Source: an uncultured Acidimicrobiales bacterium | Lineage (GTDB): Bacteria > Actinomycetota > Acidimicrobiia > Acidimicrobiales > SZUA-35 | Length of the DNA stretch: 38,386 bases | NCBI GenBank assembly: GCA_937925335.1 | Contig: CALEWY010000010.1 | Location: 1 to 38,386, forward strand | Direction: 5' to 3' | In this document: positions 15,368 through 22,786 of the stretch, in pieces | Layout of the letters: each line of letters starts with the position of its first letter | Numbering within the stretch: the first letter of the stretch is position 1 | Notes under the pieces: model-generated | Told to the model about the DNA's origin: nothing | The model's input: only the letters and a program-made list of their open reading frames with translations | The model's database searches: none | Made by a program: the position numbers and the translations under genes

Positions 15368-17187
15368 TCGGATTCGCCGATCTCGGGAACGAACGGTGCG
15401 GTCTCGTCGAAGTCGATGAAGAAGTCAGGATCCTCTTCTGGTGTCGGGAACACGTCGAGATCCTTGAGCTCGGCGGAGACGGCTCGTGCGCCGCCTGCGC
15501 GGTCGAGCCAACTGCGGAACGCTTCGCCGGCCTCGCGTTCGTCGACGAATCGGCGGAGGACCCGTACCGCTGCTTGAGCTGCTGACTTCGCTGGCAGTCG
15601 CAGCGCCTTATCGCCGAAGTGGATGGTCTCTTGACCGACGTAACCGCCGAGCAGCATCTGATAACCCGGGGCTTGTTGACCGTGTGCTCGGCGTTCGACG
15701 CCGAAGAATCCGATGTCGGCAACGTGGTGTTGGCCGCACGAGTTCATGCAGCCCGAGATGTTGATCCGGATCCCGCCGACTTCGTCGAGTCCTTCCTCGG
15801 CGAGTGCCTCGCCGATGGCCTTTGCCAGACCGCGTGACTGTGTGACGGCGAGGCCGCACGTGTCGGCACCGGGGCAGGAGACGACGTCACGGCTGAGCTC
15901 GGCGCCGGCTTGAGCCATCCCGAGTTCGGTCAGGCGCTCGAACAATGCGGGGAGCTGCTCGTTCGAGAGATCGCGGATGATGAAGTTCTGTCGGTTCGAA
16001 ACGCGAACGTCGACGTTCAACTCGCGAATGATCGATGCGATGCCGCGGAACTGCGTTGCGGTCACGTCGCCGAGTTCACACCATGCGTAGGCGGAAACGG
16101 TTCCATTCACGACACCTCGAACGACGTTGGCGGATTCCCAGCGATCAAACTCCGTCTCGGCTCCGAGCCGAACGGTGACCCCCTGGCCAACGGCCGTCGG
16201 AGTTACTCCGTCGGCGAGGCCAGCGGGGGAGTCGCCCCGTTCGGCGACGATGTCGGGGATGCCGCCTGGCCATGTGGCGGAGGCGGGGAGAAGGCGTCGG
16301 CTGGCGAGGATGCGTCGCTGGGTCTCTTCCCATCCGAGCTCATCGACGACCCACTTCATGCGGGCTCGGAGCTTGTTCTCTCGATTGCCGGTCTGTTCGA
16401 AGACCCGAAGAATCGATTCGAGCGTGGGCATCAGGTTCTCGCGAGTGGTGAACTCCTCGACGGCAAGAGCGGCGTGTGGGTTGGCTCCAAGACCACCAGC
16501 GACGAACACACGAAAACCATGCTCGACGGTTCCATCATCGAGCGTGCGGCTCGTGGCGATCACGCCGGCGTCGTTGAACATCGCTTGGCCACAGTCGGTC
16601 TCACAGCCCGAGAAGTTGATCTTGAACTTGCGAGGAAGACGTTGGCCGAGCGGGTTGCGCAAGAAATGCTCGTTCGCCGCCTCGGCCCATGCGCTGATGT
16701 CGAGCACCTCGAACGGGCATGCCCCAGCGAGGTGGCAACCCTGCACATTGCGCACCGTGTCGCCGCACGCCTCACGGCTCGAAAGCCCAACGGCGCCGAG
16801 GTGTTCGAGGAACTCAGGGATCTCGGGCAGCTGCACGTAGTGCATCTGAATGTTCTGGCGAGTGGTGATGTGGCCCCAGCCGCGTGAGTAGCGCTCGGTG
16901 AGCATCGCGATCGTGTCGAGCTGCTCAGCGCTCACGGCCCCGTAGGGCATACGGATGCGAACCATCTGGTTTTGCGCACCCTGTCGTTGGCCATAGATGC
17001 CGTTGGTGAGGCGGTAGACCCGAAAGACATCCTCGTCGATCTCGCCGGCGAGGTAACCGTCGAGCATCGAGCGGAACTTTGCGATGTCCGCCTTGATGGC
17101 TGGGTCAGTGACGACGGGCGTCGGTGCAGCGTCGAAGCGCGGGGGAGTGGCGTCGGGGTTTGGTGAGGTGTGTTCGGTGAGCGTCAC
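15355..17187 (-). CDS. Ferredoxin-type nitrite/sulfite reductase
   Basis: 610 residues, standard length for the siroheme [4Fe-4S] reductases that reduce sulfite to sulfide or nitrite to ammonia with electrons from ferredoxin. Both halves are present; the cluster ligands in the C-terminal half are C438 and C444 (CPGADTC) and C480 and C484 (CMNSC), followed by GQHHVADIGFFG. The N-terminal half shows RQNIQMHYVQL and the ACGDTVRNVQGC segment. The context (siroheme synthesis genes directly upstream, sulfur-type operators at the promoter, metZ nearby) favours sulfite as substrate. The start is GTG at 17187, which overlaps the SUMT stop by 4 nt (GTGA), with AGGAGAC upstream. No APS/PAPS reductase gene is in the window. 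Confidence 0.93.
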   Translation of the reverse strand: MTLTEHTSPNPDATPPRFDAAPTPVVTDPAIKADIAKFRSMLDGYLAGEIDEDVFRVYRLTNGIYGQRQGAQNQMVRIRMPYGAVSAEQLDTIAMLTERYSRGWGHITTRQNIQMHYVQLPEIPEFLEHLGAVGLSSREACGDTVRNVQGCHLAGACPFEVLDISAWAEAANEHFLRNPLGQRLPRKFKINFSGCETDCGQAMFNDAGVIATSRTLDDGTVEHGFRVFVAGGLGANPHAALAVEEFTTRENLMPTLESILRVFEQTGNRENKLRARMKWVVDELGWEETQRRILASRRLLPASATWPGGIPDIVAERGDSPAGLADGVTPTAVGQGVTVRLGAETEFDRWESANVVRGVVNGTVSAYAWCELGDVTATQFRGIASIIRELNVDVRVSNRQNFIIRDLSNEQLPALFERLTELGMAQAGAELSRDVVSCPGADTCGLAVTQSRGLAKAIGEALAEEGLDEVGGIRINISGCMNSCGQHHVADIGFFGVERRAHGQQAPGYQMLLGGYVGQETIHFGDKALRLPAKSAAQAAVRVLRRFVDEREAGEAFRSWLDRAGGARAVSAELKDLDVFPTPEEDPDFFIDFDETAPFVPEIGESECAT

Positions 17188-17939
17188 GGCGAAGTCTCCT
17201 GATTGCGTGGGGCGAGGGATGAGAGTTGTGAGGTGATGACGGGGGCTGCCGCGACATCGCCGATCACGATGATCGACGGATTCGCGACGGGCTTGTCGCC
17301 GAGATCACCGAGCGGCAAGTGGGTGATGTGTTGATCGGGGGTTGTTGCGTTGGTGACGATTGCGACGGCTGTCGCTGGTGCCATACCGCCGGCGATGAGT
17401 CGATCTCGAACGGCGCCTGCTTGTCGGGCTCCCATCAGCACGACAAGGGTCGAGTTGAGGGTGGCGAGGGCATCCCAGTTGACGCCGTTGTCATTGGTTG
17501 GGTCTTGATGAGCGGTGACGACCGTGAAGGCGCTCGACACCTTGCGGTGCGTCACTGGAATTCCGGCGGCAGCGGGGCCTGCAACCGCAGAGCTGATGCC
17601 GGGGACGACGGCGACGGGAATGCCGGCCGCCTCGAGTGCGAGGGCTTCTTCTCCGCCCCGGCCGAAGATGAACGGGTCGCCGCCCTTGAGCCGCACGACC
17701 ACGTCAGCGACGGAGCCTCGGTCGATCAAGATGTCGTTGATCTCAGCCTGGGTCGTGCTGGTGCCGTTCGGGTCTTTGCCCACGTTGATGAGCTCGGCCC
17801 AGGGCGCGACCATCGCCATGATCTCGGCGCTGACGAGACGGTCGTAGACGACGACGTCGGCGGTCCGCAGAAGTTTGACGGCTTTGAGTGTGAGCAGATC
17901 CGGGTCGCCCGGGCCGGCTCCGACGAGATGCACGGTCAT
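17184..17939 (-). CDS. cobA: Uroporphyrinogen-III C-methyltransferase (SUMT)
   Basis: 251 residues. It adds two methyl groups from S-adenosylmethionine to uroporphyrinogen III, giving precorrin-2 for siroheme. Motifs in order: HLVGAGPGDPDLLTLKAVKLL at the N-terminus, VVYDRLVS, VVRLKGGDPFIFGRGGEEAL, and VVPGISSAVAGPAAAGIPVT, all diagnostic of SUMT. It overlaps the precorrin-2 dehydrogenase gene upstream (ATGA) and the sulfite reductase gene downstream (GTGA), so the three enzymes are made together. A dedicated siroheme supply for sulfite reductase is the natural reading. Confidence 0.94.
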   Translation of the reverse strand: MTVHLVGAGPGDPDLLTLKAVKLLRTADVVVYDRLVSAEIMAMVAPWAELINVGKDPNGTSTTQAEINDILIDRGSVADVVVRLKGGDPFIFGRGGEEALALEAAGIPVAVVPGISSAVAGPAAAGIPVTHRKVSSAFTVVTAHQDPTNDNGVNWDALATLNSTLVVLMGARQAGAVRDRLIAGGMAPATAVAIVTNATTPDQHITHLPLGDLGDKPVANPSIIVIGDVAAAPVITSQLSSLAPRNQETSP

Positions 17940-18853
17940 ACGAGTGACTCCTGCGTGTTGTTCGGCGTGGAGGTGGAGCCGAGTTCTTGGACGTCGTGCG
18001 GCTGGCGATCGTGCGGTCGTGGCTCGCCGAATGGGTGCAGATCGTGCTGTCTTGGATCGTGCTGTCGCGGGTCGTGGGACTGTTGGGGATTGTGGCGCTT
18101 TGGGACGTGCGGTTGGAGGCCCAGGTATTGGCGAAGCAGGTTGGCTGCTGCTTCGTCGTCCTGGTTGACGATGTGATCGAAGACGCCGCTATCGAGCGCC
18201 TCGATCCAGCCGTTGACTTCGCTGGTTCCGAGTTCGGCTCGGGCCTCGGCCCGCACGGTGCTGAGCACATCGAGCAGTCGTGCGTAGCGCTCGTCGAACT
18301 CGGTTTCAAAGCGGCGACGCAGCCACATGGCGAGAGCCGGGCTGCGGCCTGCGGTGGAGATGGCGAGCGACAAATCACCCTGGCGGGCGACGGCAGGAAG
18401 GGTGAAAGCGCAGTTGATCGGGTCGTCTGCGGAGTTGACCCAGGCTCCGGTCGCCTCACCGTCGATGAAGACTTGGTGGTTCACCGCAGGGTCGTCGGTG
18501 CAGGTGATGGCGAGGAAGAAGCCGCTCAGGTCGCCCGTCTCGTAGGTGCGTTCGATTGTGGTGACGTTGGCCATCGCGGCGATCTCGGGACGAATCTCAG
18601 GAGCGACAACGGTGACGAATGCGCCTGAGTTGATTAGGCCCTCGATCTTTCGAATCGCAACGTTGCCGCCGCCGACGACGAGACAGGGGCGGTTCGTGAG
18701 CACAAGGTTCACCGGATAGTTCGGAGCCGGTTTGTCTGGCGCGGCATGGGTGGGCGCAGCGTGAGCAGGCTCGGCGTGAGCCAGCGCAGTGTCACGCAGA
18801 GCAGCGTCGTTCGGCGTGGTCTGGCCCTTGGCAAACAAACAATCTGTCGGCAT
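17936..18853 (-). CDS. Precorrin-2 dehydrogenase / sirohydrochlorin ferrochelatase with His-rich tail
   Basis: 305 residues, the CysG N-terminal/Met8-like domain that oxidises precorrin-2 with NAD and inserts Fe(II) to give siroheme. The NAD-binding turn is LVVGGGNVAIRKIEGL (about 58-73), then VVAPEIRPEI, and the family block INCAFTLPAVARQGDLSLAI with STAGRSPALAMWLRRR. Unusual are both ends: an Ala/His N-terminal extension (AEPAHAAPTHAAPDKPAPN) and a tail of about 60 residues rich in His, Asp, Gln, Arg (HDPRQHDPRQHDLHPFG), from a 15-bp tandem repeat in the DNA. A metal-handling role of the tail is inferred. It is the first gene of the four-gene operon. The ATG at 18853 lies only 7 nt from operator site 2; a later start near codon 48 is possible. 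Confidence 0.88.
   Translation of the reverse strand: MPTDCLFAKGQTTPNDAALRDTALAHAEPAHAAPTHAAPDKPAPNYPVNLVLTNRPCLVVGGGNVAIRKIEGLINSGAFVTVVAPEIRPEIAAMANVTTIERTYETGDLSGFFLAITCTDDPAVNHQVFIDGEATGAWVNSADDPINCAFTLPAVARQGDLSLAISTAGRSPALAMWLRRRFETEFDERYARLLDVLSTVRAEARAELGTSEVNGWIEALDSGVFDHIVNQDDEAAANLLRQYLGLQPHVPKRHNPQQSHDPRQHDPRQHDLHPFGEPRPHDRQPHDVQELGSTSTPNNTQESLV
18040..18069 (+). repeat. 15-bp tandem repeat inside the siroheme synthase gene
   Basis: GATCGTGCTGTCTTG (18040-18054) and GATCGTGCTGTCGCG (18055-18069) differ at two bases. Read on the minus strand they encode the repeated peptide RQHDP, the core of the His-rich tail. Confidence 0.7.
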
Positions 18854-18860
18854 TGTCCGT

Positions 18861-18886
18861 ATTTCCGATCTACTTGGTCGGCTTTA
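18861..18886 (+). promoter_or_regulatory. Sulfur-regulon operator, site 2
   Basis: Core CCGATCTACTTGGTCGG, in the same 26-bp frame as sites 1 and 3 (ATTT before the core, CTTTA after). It lies from about +2 of the predicted transcript to 7 nt before the start codon of the siroheme synthase gene. Confidence 0.55.
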
Positions 18887-18894
18887 GGATCGGC

Positions 18895-18923
18895 ACCGTA
18901 GAACACCAGGATCGAAAACCCAA
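18895..18923 (-). promoter_or_regulatory. Promoter of the siroheme/sulfite reductase operon
   Basis: On the minus strand TTGGGT (18923-18918) and TACGGT (18900-18895) are separated by exactly 17 nt. The -35 box lies in operator site 3 and the start region meets operator site 2, so a bound regulator at either would block polymerase. Confidence 0.5.
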
Positions 18924-18941
18924 CCGATTTGGTCGGGATTA
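18916..18941 (+). promoter_or_regulatory. Sulfur-regulon operator, site 3
   Basis: Core CCAACCGATTTGGTCGG followed by GATTA; 16 consecutive bases are identical to site 1. It is 55 bp from site 2 in the same orientation and covers the predicted -35 box. Confidence 0.6.
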
Positions 18942-19007
18942 CCCGAAAACGCGCCAAGAGCACCGTTCGCAACCCAGCGCCCGATACGCCAAACGTGCCC
19001 TTGTGTT

Positions 19008-19955
19008 TTAGAAACCTCGTTGCAGGATGAGGTAGCCGTCGATGGCTCGGGGCGGCGTGATTTCGGCGCCAAACGGACGGGGGCCGATGCCTCGCAGCAC
19101 ACCCTTCTCGGTCCGCCACGATGATGAGCCGGGCAGATCGAAGGTGCCAGGCGGTGCCTGCCACACCTTGCCGTCTCCGACGCCTGCGAGCTCAGCCGGA
19201 GTCCCGGCGAACAGCACCGAACTGGCGCCCTCGTCGACCGAGCTCGGCTTGGCGAGAACGACGACAAGGTCAGCAAGCGACGCAGCTTCTTCGACGAAGT
19301 GGCTGGCCATCACGATCGTGGTCGTTCGAGCGAGGGCGCTGATCGAGGCACTCGTAGCCATCCGGATCTCCGGGTCGAGCGCAACGAGGGGTTCGTCGAG
19401 AATGGCCACCCGAGGCGGTCCCATCATCGCTTGGGCGATCGTGACTCGCTGCCGGTTTCCCTCGGAGAGTTCGCCGACCGTCCGGCTTGCTTCCTCTCGC
19501 AGCTCGAACTGATCGAGCATCCGCCACACTTCGCGTTGACGCAACCGTTGCTCGAGAGGCAGGCGCAACGTTGCGACGTAGTCGAGCGCATCGAACACCT
19601 TCGTCGCAGCATGGAAACGGGTGGCCTGTGGCCCGTAGCCAATCCACGATCGGACGGTCTCTCGGTTCGACACGTCGGCGATGTCGAGCCCATCGACTCG
19701 GATCGAGCCGGAGTCGACCCCCGTCACCGTCGCCATCGCTCGGAGCAGTGTTGTCTTGCCGCATCCGTTTGGCCCCAACAGCGCAACAACGCCGCCTCCG
19801 CTCGTTGAGAAGCGAACATTCCGAAGAGTGACCTCACCTCGGGAGAGTTCGACGTCGTCGAGCACGATCGATGCGCCGCCTCCTTGCCCCCCTCGACCCG
19901 CAACTGGAGATGGCGGAGGAGAACCGGCGAGTGGATTTCTCGGCGGTTCGATCAC
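19008..19955 (-). CDS. ABC transporter ATP-binding protein
   Basis: 315 residues. Walker A GPNGCGKTT (61-69), Q-loop Q110, signature LSEGN (163-167, in place of LSGGQ), Walker B VAILDE (183-188) and the switch His in MASHF (219). It is a full ATPase subunit of the ABC-2/drug-export type with about 28 Pro/Gly-rich extra residues at the start and about 80 residues after the core. The start is GTG at 19955, which overlaps the stop of the upstream membrane protein (GTGA). It therefore powers that membrane protein, most likely as a dimer. The changed signature motif could slow ATP hydrolysis. The substrate is unknown. Confidence 0.88.
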   Translation of the reverse strand: MIEPPRNPLAGSPPPSPVAGRGGQGGGASIVLDDVELSRGEVTLRNVRFSTSGGGVVALLGPNGCGKTTLLRAMATVTGVDSGSIRVDGLDIADVSNRETVRSWIGYGPQATRFHAATKVFDALDYVATLRLPLEQRLRQREVWRMLDQFELREEASRTVGELSEGNRQRVTIAQAMMGPPRVAILDEPLVALDPEIRMATSASISALARTTTIVMASHFVEEAASLADLVVVLAKPSSVDEGASSVLFAGTPAELAGVGDGKVWQAPPGTFDLPGSSSWRTEKGVLRGIGPRPFGAEITPPRAIDGYLILQRGF

Positions 19956-20773
19956 CACCGGACAGCCTGTTCGAGGTGTTCCTTGCGGTGCCACAGCACC
20001 CATGCGCCGACGCTGGCAGCAATGGCCCAGAACAGCTGTGCCGGAAGACGAAAGGCGATGAGGTTGTCCGTTGCGGCGCTGACGACGATCGACATCAGCA
20101 GGATCCACGCAACACCGACGATCGTCGTCGACTTCACCATCGAATAGGTCGCCGACAGTGCAAGTGCGGCGAATGTAAGGGCGACGCCAGGCAGCAGCCA
20201 TGCAATGGAGAACCAGCCACCGCGCAAGATGATGCCGACGCCGACATTGACAAGAATCGCAACCGGAGCGACCGCCGCTACTCGCCACAACAACAGCCTG
20301 AGCCCACCGACCGGGGCAGCGATTGCGATCTCGTGAGCGGGTTCGGCTGAACGTCGATACGCCAGCGCAACGGCGCCGATCAGCATCAGCGGCGCGATCA
20401 CCAAGAACCCGATGAAGCGACCTTGCCCCTCGGCTGCGTCGCTGCTGACGATCAGGCTGAGCACGGCCAGGGCGCAAAGGGCCCCGATCCACGCTCGAGT
20501 CAATGATGGCGTCGCACCGGCGAGACGTCCGGCCGCTTCAGAGGCTCCCAATCGAGTGGCGATGCGCTCGAGGCGAGCAGGTCGTGGTCGGTCGATTTCG
20601 TTGCTGATGTCGAACCAGAGATCGTCGAGCCGCGGTTGTGATGCGAGTGCGTTGAGGCGGGTTCGTGCGCTTGGGTTTGTCATCAGCATCTCCTCCACCG
20701 CAGCGTCACTTTCGGCGTCGAGACGCCCGAGGCGGTAGGCATCGAGTTGTTCGTCGGTGATTCCGGCAGTCAT
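19952..20773 (-). CDS. Anti-sigma-like domain fused to a polytopic membrane domain
   Basis: 273 residues in two parts. Residues 1-50 (ITDEQLDAYRLGRLDAESDA, then VEEMLMTNPSARTRLNALAS) have the length and layout of anti-sigma factor N-termini, without the Zn-binding His/Cys. Residues about 90-265 form five or six transmembrane helices (ALCALAVLSLIVS, FIGFLVIAPLMLIGAVALAY, VAAVAPVAILVNVGVGIIL, LLPGVALTFAALALSATYS, VGVAWILLMSIVVSA and LFWAIAASVGAWVLW). It overlaps the sigma gene by 4 nt (ATGA) upstream and the ABC ATPase (GTGA) downstream. The natural reading is one protein that both holds the sigma factor and forms the transporter's membrane part; this is inferred and not described for a family I can name. 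Confidence 0.75.
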   Translation of the reverse strand: MTAGITDEQLDAYRLGRLDAESDAAVEEMLMTNPSARTRLNALASQPRLDDLWFDISNEIDRPRPARLERIATRLGASEAAGRLAGATPSLTRAWIGALCALAVLSLIVSSDAAEGQGRFIGFLVIAPLMLIGAVALAYRRSAEPAHEIAIAAPVGGLRLLLWRVAAVAPVAILVNVGVGIILRGGWFSIAWLLPGVALTFAALALSATYSMVKSTTIVGVAWILLMSIVVSAATDNLIAFRLPAQLFWAIAASVGAWVLWHRKEHLEQAVRW

Positions 20774-21330
20774 GCCACATCCCCTGTTGTTGCGGGACTG
20801 AGCGATCCCTGAAGTTGTGTTCGTGCGCGAGCGAGGCGGGTCTTCACCGTGCCCTGCGGCATTCCGTGGAGCACAGCGATCTCCTTTGTTGTGAGGCCGT
20901 CGAGATTGGCGGCGAGAAAGACGGTGCGAAGGTCTGGGTCAAGCTGCGCGATCGCTCGTGCGATTGGGCCACTCAGCTGTCGTTCGATGGCGATCTGCTC
21001 CGCCGATGGTTCATCGTCTTCGCGATGCAGTTGGTTTGCCGGGAACGGTCGCTTCTTCCTGAGCTGATCGATGAGGCGACGGCTCGCGATTCCCCACAGC
21101 CATGCGCCAACGTCACCATCACCACGCCACTTCGACGCGCTCTTCCAGACGGCAAGAAAGGTGTCTTGTAGCGCGAGGTCGGCGAGGTCTGGGTCGTCAC
21201 AGCGTCGCTGCAAACGAATGAGCAGCCAGCCTGCGTGCTCGTTGTAGAGCGCGTGAAGGGCTCGGCGATCGCCGGACGCGATCAGGCGAAGCAGTTCAGC
21301 GTCGGAAGCGGATGGGAGAGGAGCAGTCAC
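20770..21330 (-). CDS. ECF-type RNA polymerase sigma factor
   Basis: 186 residues from the GTG at 21330. Region 2 spans about 20-92 (ALHALYNEHAGWLLIRLQRR, DLALQDTFLAVWKSASKW, WLWGIASRRLIDQLRKKRPF) and region 4 about 122-172, with the helix-turn-helix LTTKEIAVLHGMPQGTVKTR. There is no region 1 or 3, as in ECF sigma factors. Upstream in-frame starts exist but the extra residues are Arg/Pro-rich and not like the family. The gene is first in a coupled three-gene unit with an anti-sigma-like membrane protein and an ABC ATPase. The promoter region (105 bp) is shared with the divergent aldolase-like gene; I could not identify a self-recognised promoter. Confidence 0.9.
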   Translation of the reverse strand: MTAPLPSASDAELLRLIASGDRRALHALYNEHAGWLLIRLQRRCDDPDLADLALQDTFLAVWKSASKWRGDGDVGAWLWGIASRRLIDQLRKKRPFPANQLHREDDEPSAEQIAIERQLSGPIARAIAQLDPDLRTVFLAANLDGLTTKEIAVLHGMPQGTVKTRLARARTQLQGSLSPATTGDVA

Positions 21331-21435
21331 GGGGTGCAGCAATCTTCCCGCTCGGCGCGCGCAGAACGGTGGATCACTTCCCTGTCGTGATCGAAGGGCT
21401 TCGCGGTTTTTGTTGACCGGTGACATCATCGGGGT

Positions 21436-22464
21436 ATGACCATCGCCAGCGAGCAATCGGCCGACACGATCGACCAGCTACGGACGCCCGCCCTCGTCGT
21501 CGACCGTGATGCGTATCGGCGCAACAAGGAGCGGATGGACACAACCCGGCCTGGGCTCGAGCTCCGTCCGCACGTCAAGGCATTCAAGTCGACTGCTCTT
21601 GCAGCAGATCTTGCGAAGGACGGGCACACCGGATTTTGCGCTGCGACTCCTCTTGAGATCGAGGGTCTTGTCGGTGCAGGCCTGACCGACGATCTTCTTC
21701 TGGCGAATCAGACGCTTGACGCAGCTCGCCTCGGTCGCCTTTCCGACGTTGCGCAGATCACGGTCGCTGTCGACTCCGACGAGACGATCGCTGCCGCGGT
21801 CAATGGTGGTGTCCGCAACGTCTTGATCGACGTGGAGGTGGGCATGCCGCGATGCGGCTGCGATGTCAGCGATGCCGGTCGGCTGGGCGACAAGGCCAGG
21901 GCTGCTGGGCTCGAGGTTCGTGGCGTGATGGGCTACGAGGGCCACCTGATGATGGTGACCGACCGTGAGAAGCAGGCGGCGCTCGTCGAGAAGTCGATGG
22001 CGAAGTTGCTGGCTGCTCACGAGGCTGTCGGTGGCGAGATCGTTTCAGGCGGAGGCACGGGCACGTTCGACATCAACACGTGGATCACCGAGCTGCAGGC
22101 TGGTAGCTACCTCCTCCTCGACACGGACTACGCCAAGCTCGGGCTGCCGTTCGAGACAGCGATCTCCGTTGTGGCGACGGTGATCTCAGTGAATGCCAAG
22201 GGCTGGGCTGTCGTCGACGCTGGCCTCAAAGCCTTCGGTCTCGATCACGGACCGCCGACGTGGGCGGACGGCGAGATCATGTTCTGCGCCGACGAACACA
22301 CCGTGCTGGTCATCGACGAGAACTCACCGACGTTGGCCGTCGGCGATCGGGTTCACCTCATTCCCGGGCACCTCGATCCCACCGTCGCTCGCCACCAACG
22401 GTTCTGGGTTGCCGAAGGTGATCAGATCGTCGACATCTGGCCGATCGATCTTCGTCACTGGTAG
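21436..22464 (+). CDS. D-threonine aldolase / D-serine dehydratase-like PLP enzyme
   Basis: 342 residues of the alanine-racemase-fold D-threonine aldolase family, which splits D-threonine to glycine and acetaldehyde. The PLP lysine is K48 in RPHVKAFKS, just after TPALVVDRDAYRRN; the barrel continues with VLIDVEVGMPRCG and VMGYEGHLM. The C-terminal metal site reads PGHLDPTV (H312 and D314). In D-serine dehydratases the second ligand is Cys, in D-threonine aldolases Asp, so the Asp favours aldolase activity. It is divergent from the ECF sigma gene. Substrate range may include other D-beta-hydroxy amino acids. Confidence 0.85.
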   Translation: MTIASEQSADTIDQLRTPALVVDRDAYRRNKERMDTTRPGLELRPHVKAFKSTALAADLAKDGHTGFCAATPLEIEGLVGAGLTDDLLLANQTLDAARLGRLSDVAQITVAVDSDETIAAAVNGGVRNVLIDVEVGMPRCGCDVSDAGRLGDKARAAGLEVRGVMGYEGHLMMVTDREKQAALVEKSMAKLLAAHEAVGGEIVSGGGTGTFDINTWITELQAGSYLLLDTDYAKLGLPFETAISVVATVISVNAKGWAVVDAGLKAFGLDHGPPTWADGEIMFCADEHTVLVIDENSPTLAVGDRVHLIPGHLDPTVARHQRFWVAEGDQIVDIWPIDLRHW

Positions 22465-22505
22465 CCGAACCCGACTCCCTACCGCCAAAATCTCGATTCG
22501 TGCGA

Positions 22506-22539
22506 CCTGCCGCACCTCTGAGGTTGATGAGGGTTGGCG
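22506..22539 (+). repeat. 34-bp intergenic repeat, copy 1
   Basis: Begins CCTGCCGCACCTCTGAGGTT and ends TGATGAGGGTTGGCG. It contains the palindrome CCTCTGAGG. It matches copy 2 at 33 of 34 positions. Confidence 0.8.
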
Positions 22540-22640
22540 GGCGCATCAACACTCCGGCTCCCCGACCTGCGAAAACGCTCCTGCCGACGCAGCAGAAACC
22601 TTCGGAAGACCCTTGATTCCGCGAAAACGAACGCTCCCTA

Positions 22641-22669
22641 GGGCGCGAGTCGGGCGCGTTTCGGGCGCG
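22641..22669 (+). repeat. Three GGGCGCG direct repeats at 11-bp period
   Basis: GGGCGCG starts at 22641, 22652 and 22663, each separated by exactly one helical turn (GGGCGCGAGTC, GGGCGCGTTTC, GGGCGCG). This puts the motif on one face of the DNA, the pattern expected of a cooperative protein-binding array. Function unknown. Confidence 0.55.
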
Positions 22670-22686
22670 CTATTTCGACGGGTGAA

Positions 22687-22756
22687 CCTGCCGCACCTCT
22701 GAGGTTGATGGGGGTTGGCGAACCTGCCGCACCTCAGAGGTTGATGAGGGTCGGTG
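22687..22756 (+). repeat. 34-bp intergenic repeat, copies 2 and 3 in tandem
   Basis: Copy 2 is 22687-22720 and copy 3 is 22723-22756, a 36-bp period. Copy 3 has CCTCAGAGG in place of CCTCTGAGG (the central base of the palindrome is changed to its complement) and two further differences near its end. Copy 3 ends 30 bp before the 3' end of the LigD-type polymerase gene. Confidence 0.8.
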
Positions 22757-22786
22757 TGGGTCGAGAGGCCGAGGAGAGTTGGTGAG

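Larger units (their letters stand above)
22465..22786. other. Gene-free stretch with a short intergenic repeat family
   Basis: No reading frame here is protein-like. The 322 bp hold three copies of a 34-bp element, a set of helically phased GGGCGCG repeats and two GCGAAAACG motifs (about 22572 and 22621). No tRNA-like or terminator structure with a T-run is seen. Confidence 0.6.

Noticed and set aside
15910..16887. Long plus-strand frame opposite the sulfite reductase
   Set aside because: The minus strand holds the conserved reductase sequence; this frame is antisense.
22506..22756. CRISPR array
   Set aside because: Only three repeats with 2- and 147-nt gaps and no cas genes nearby.
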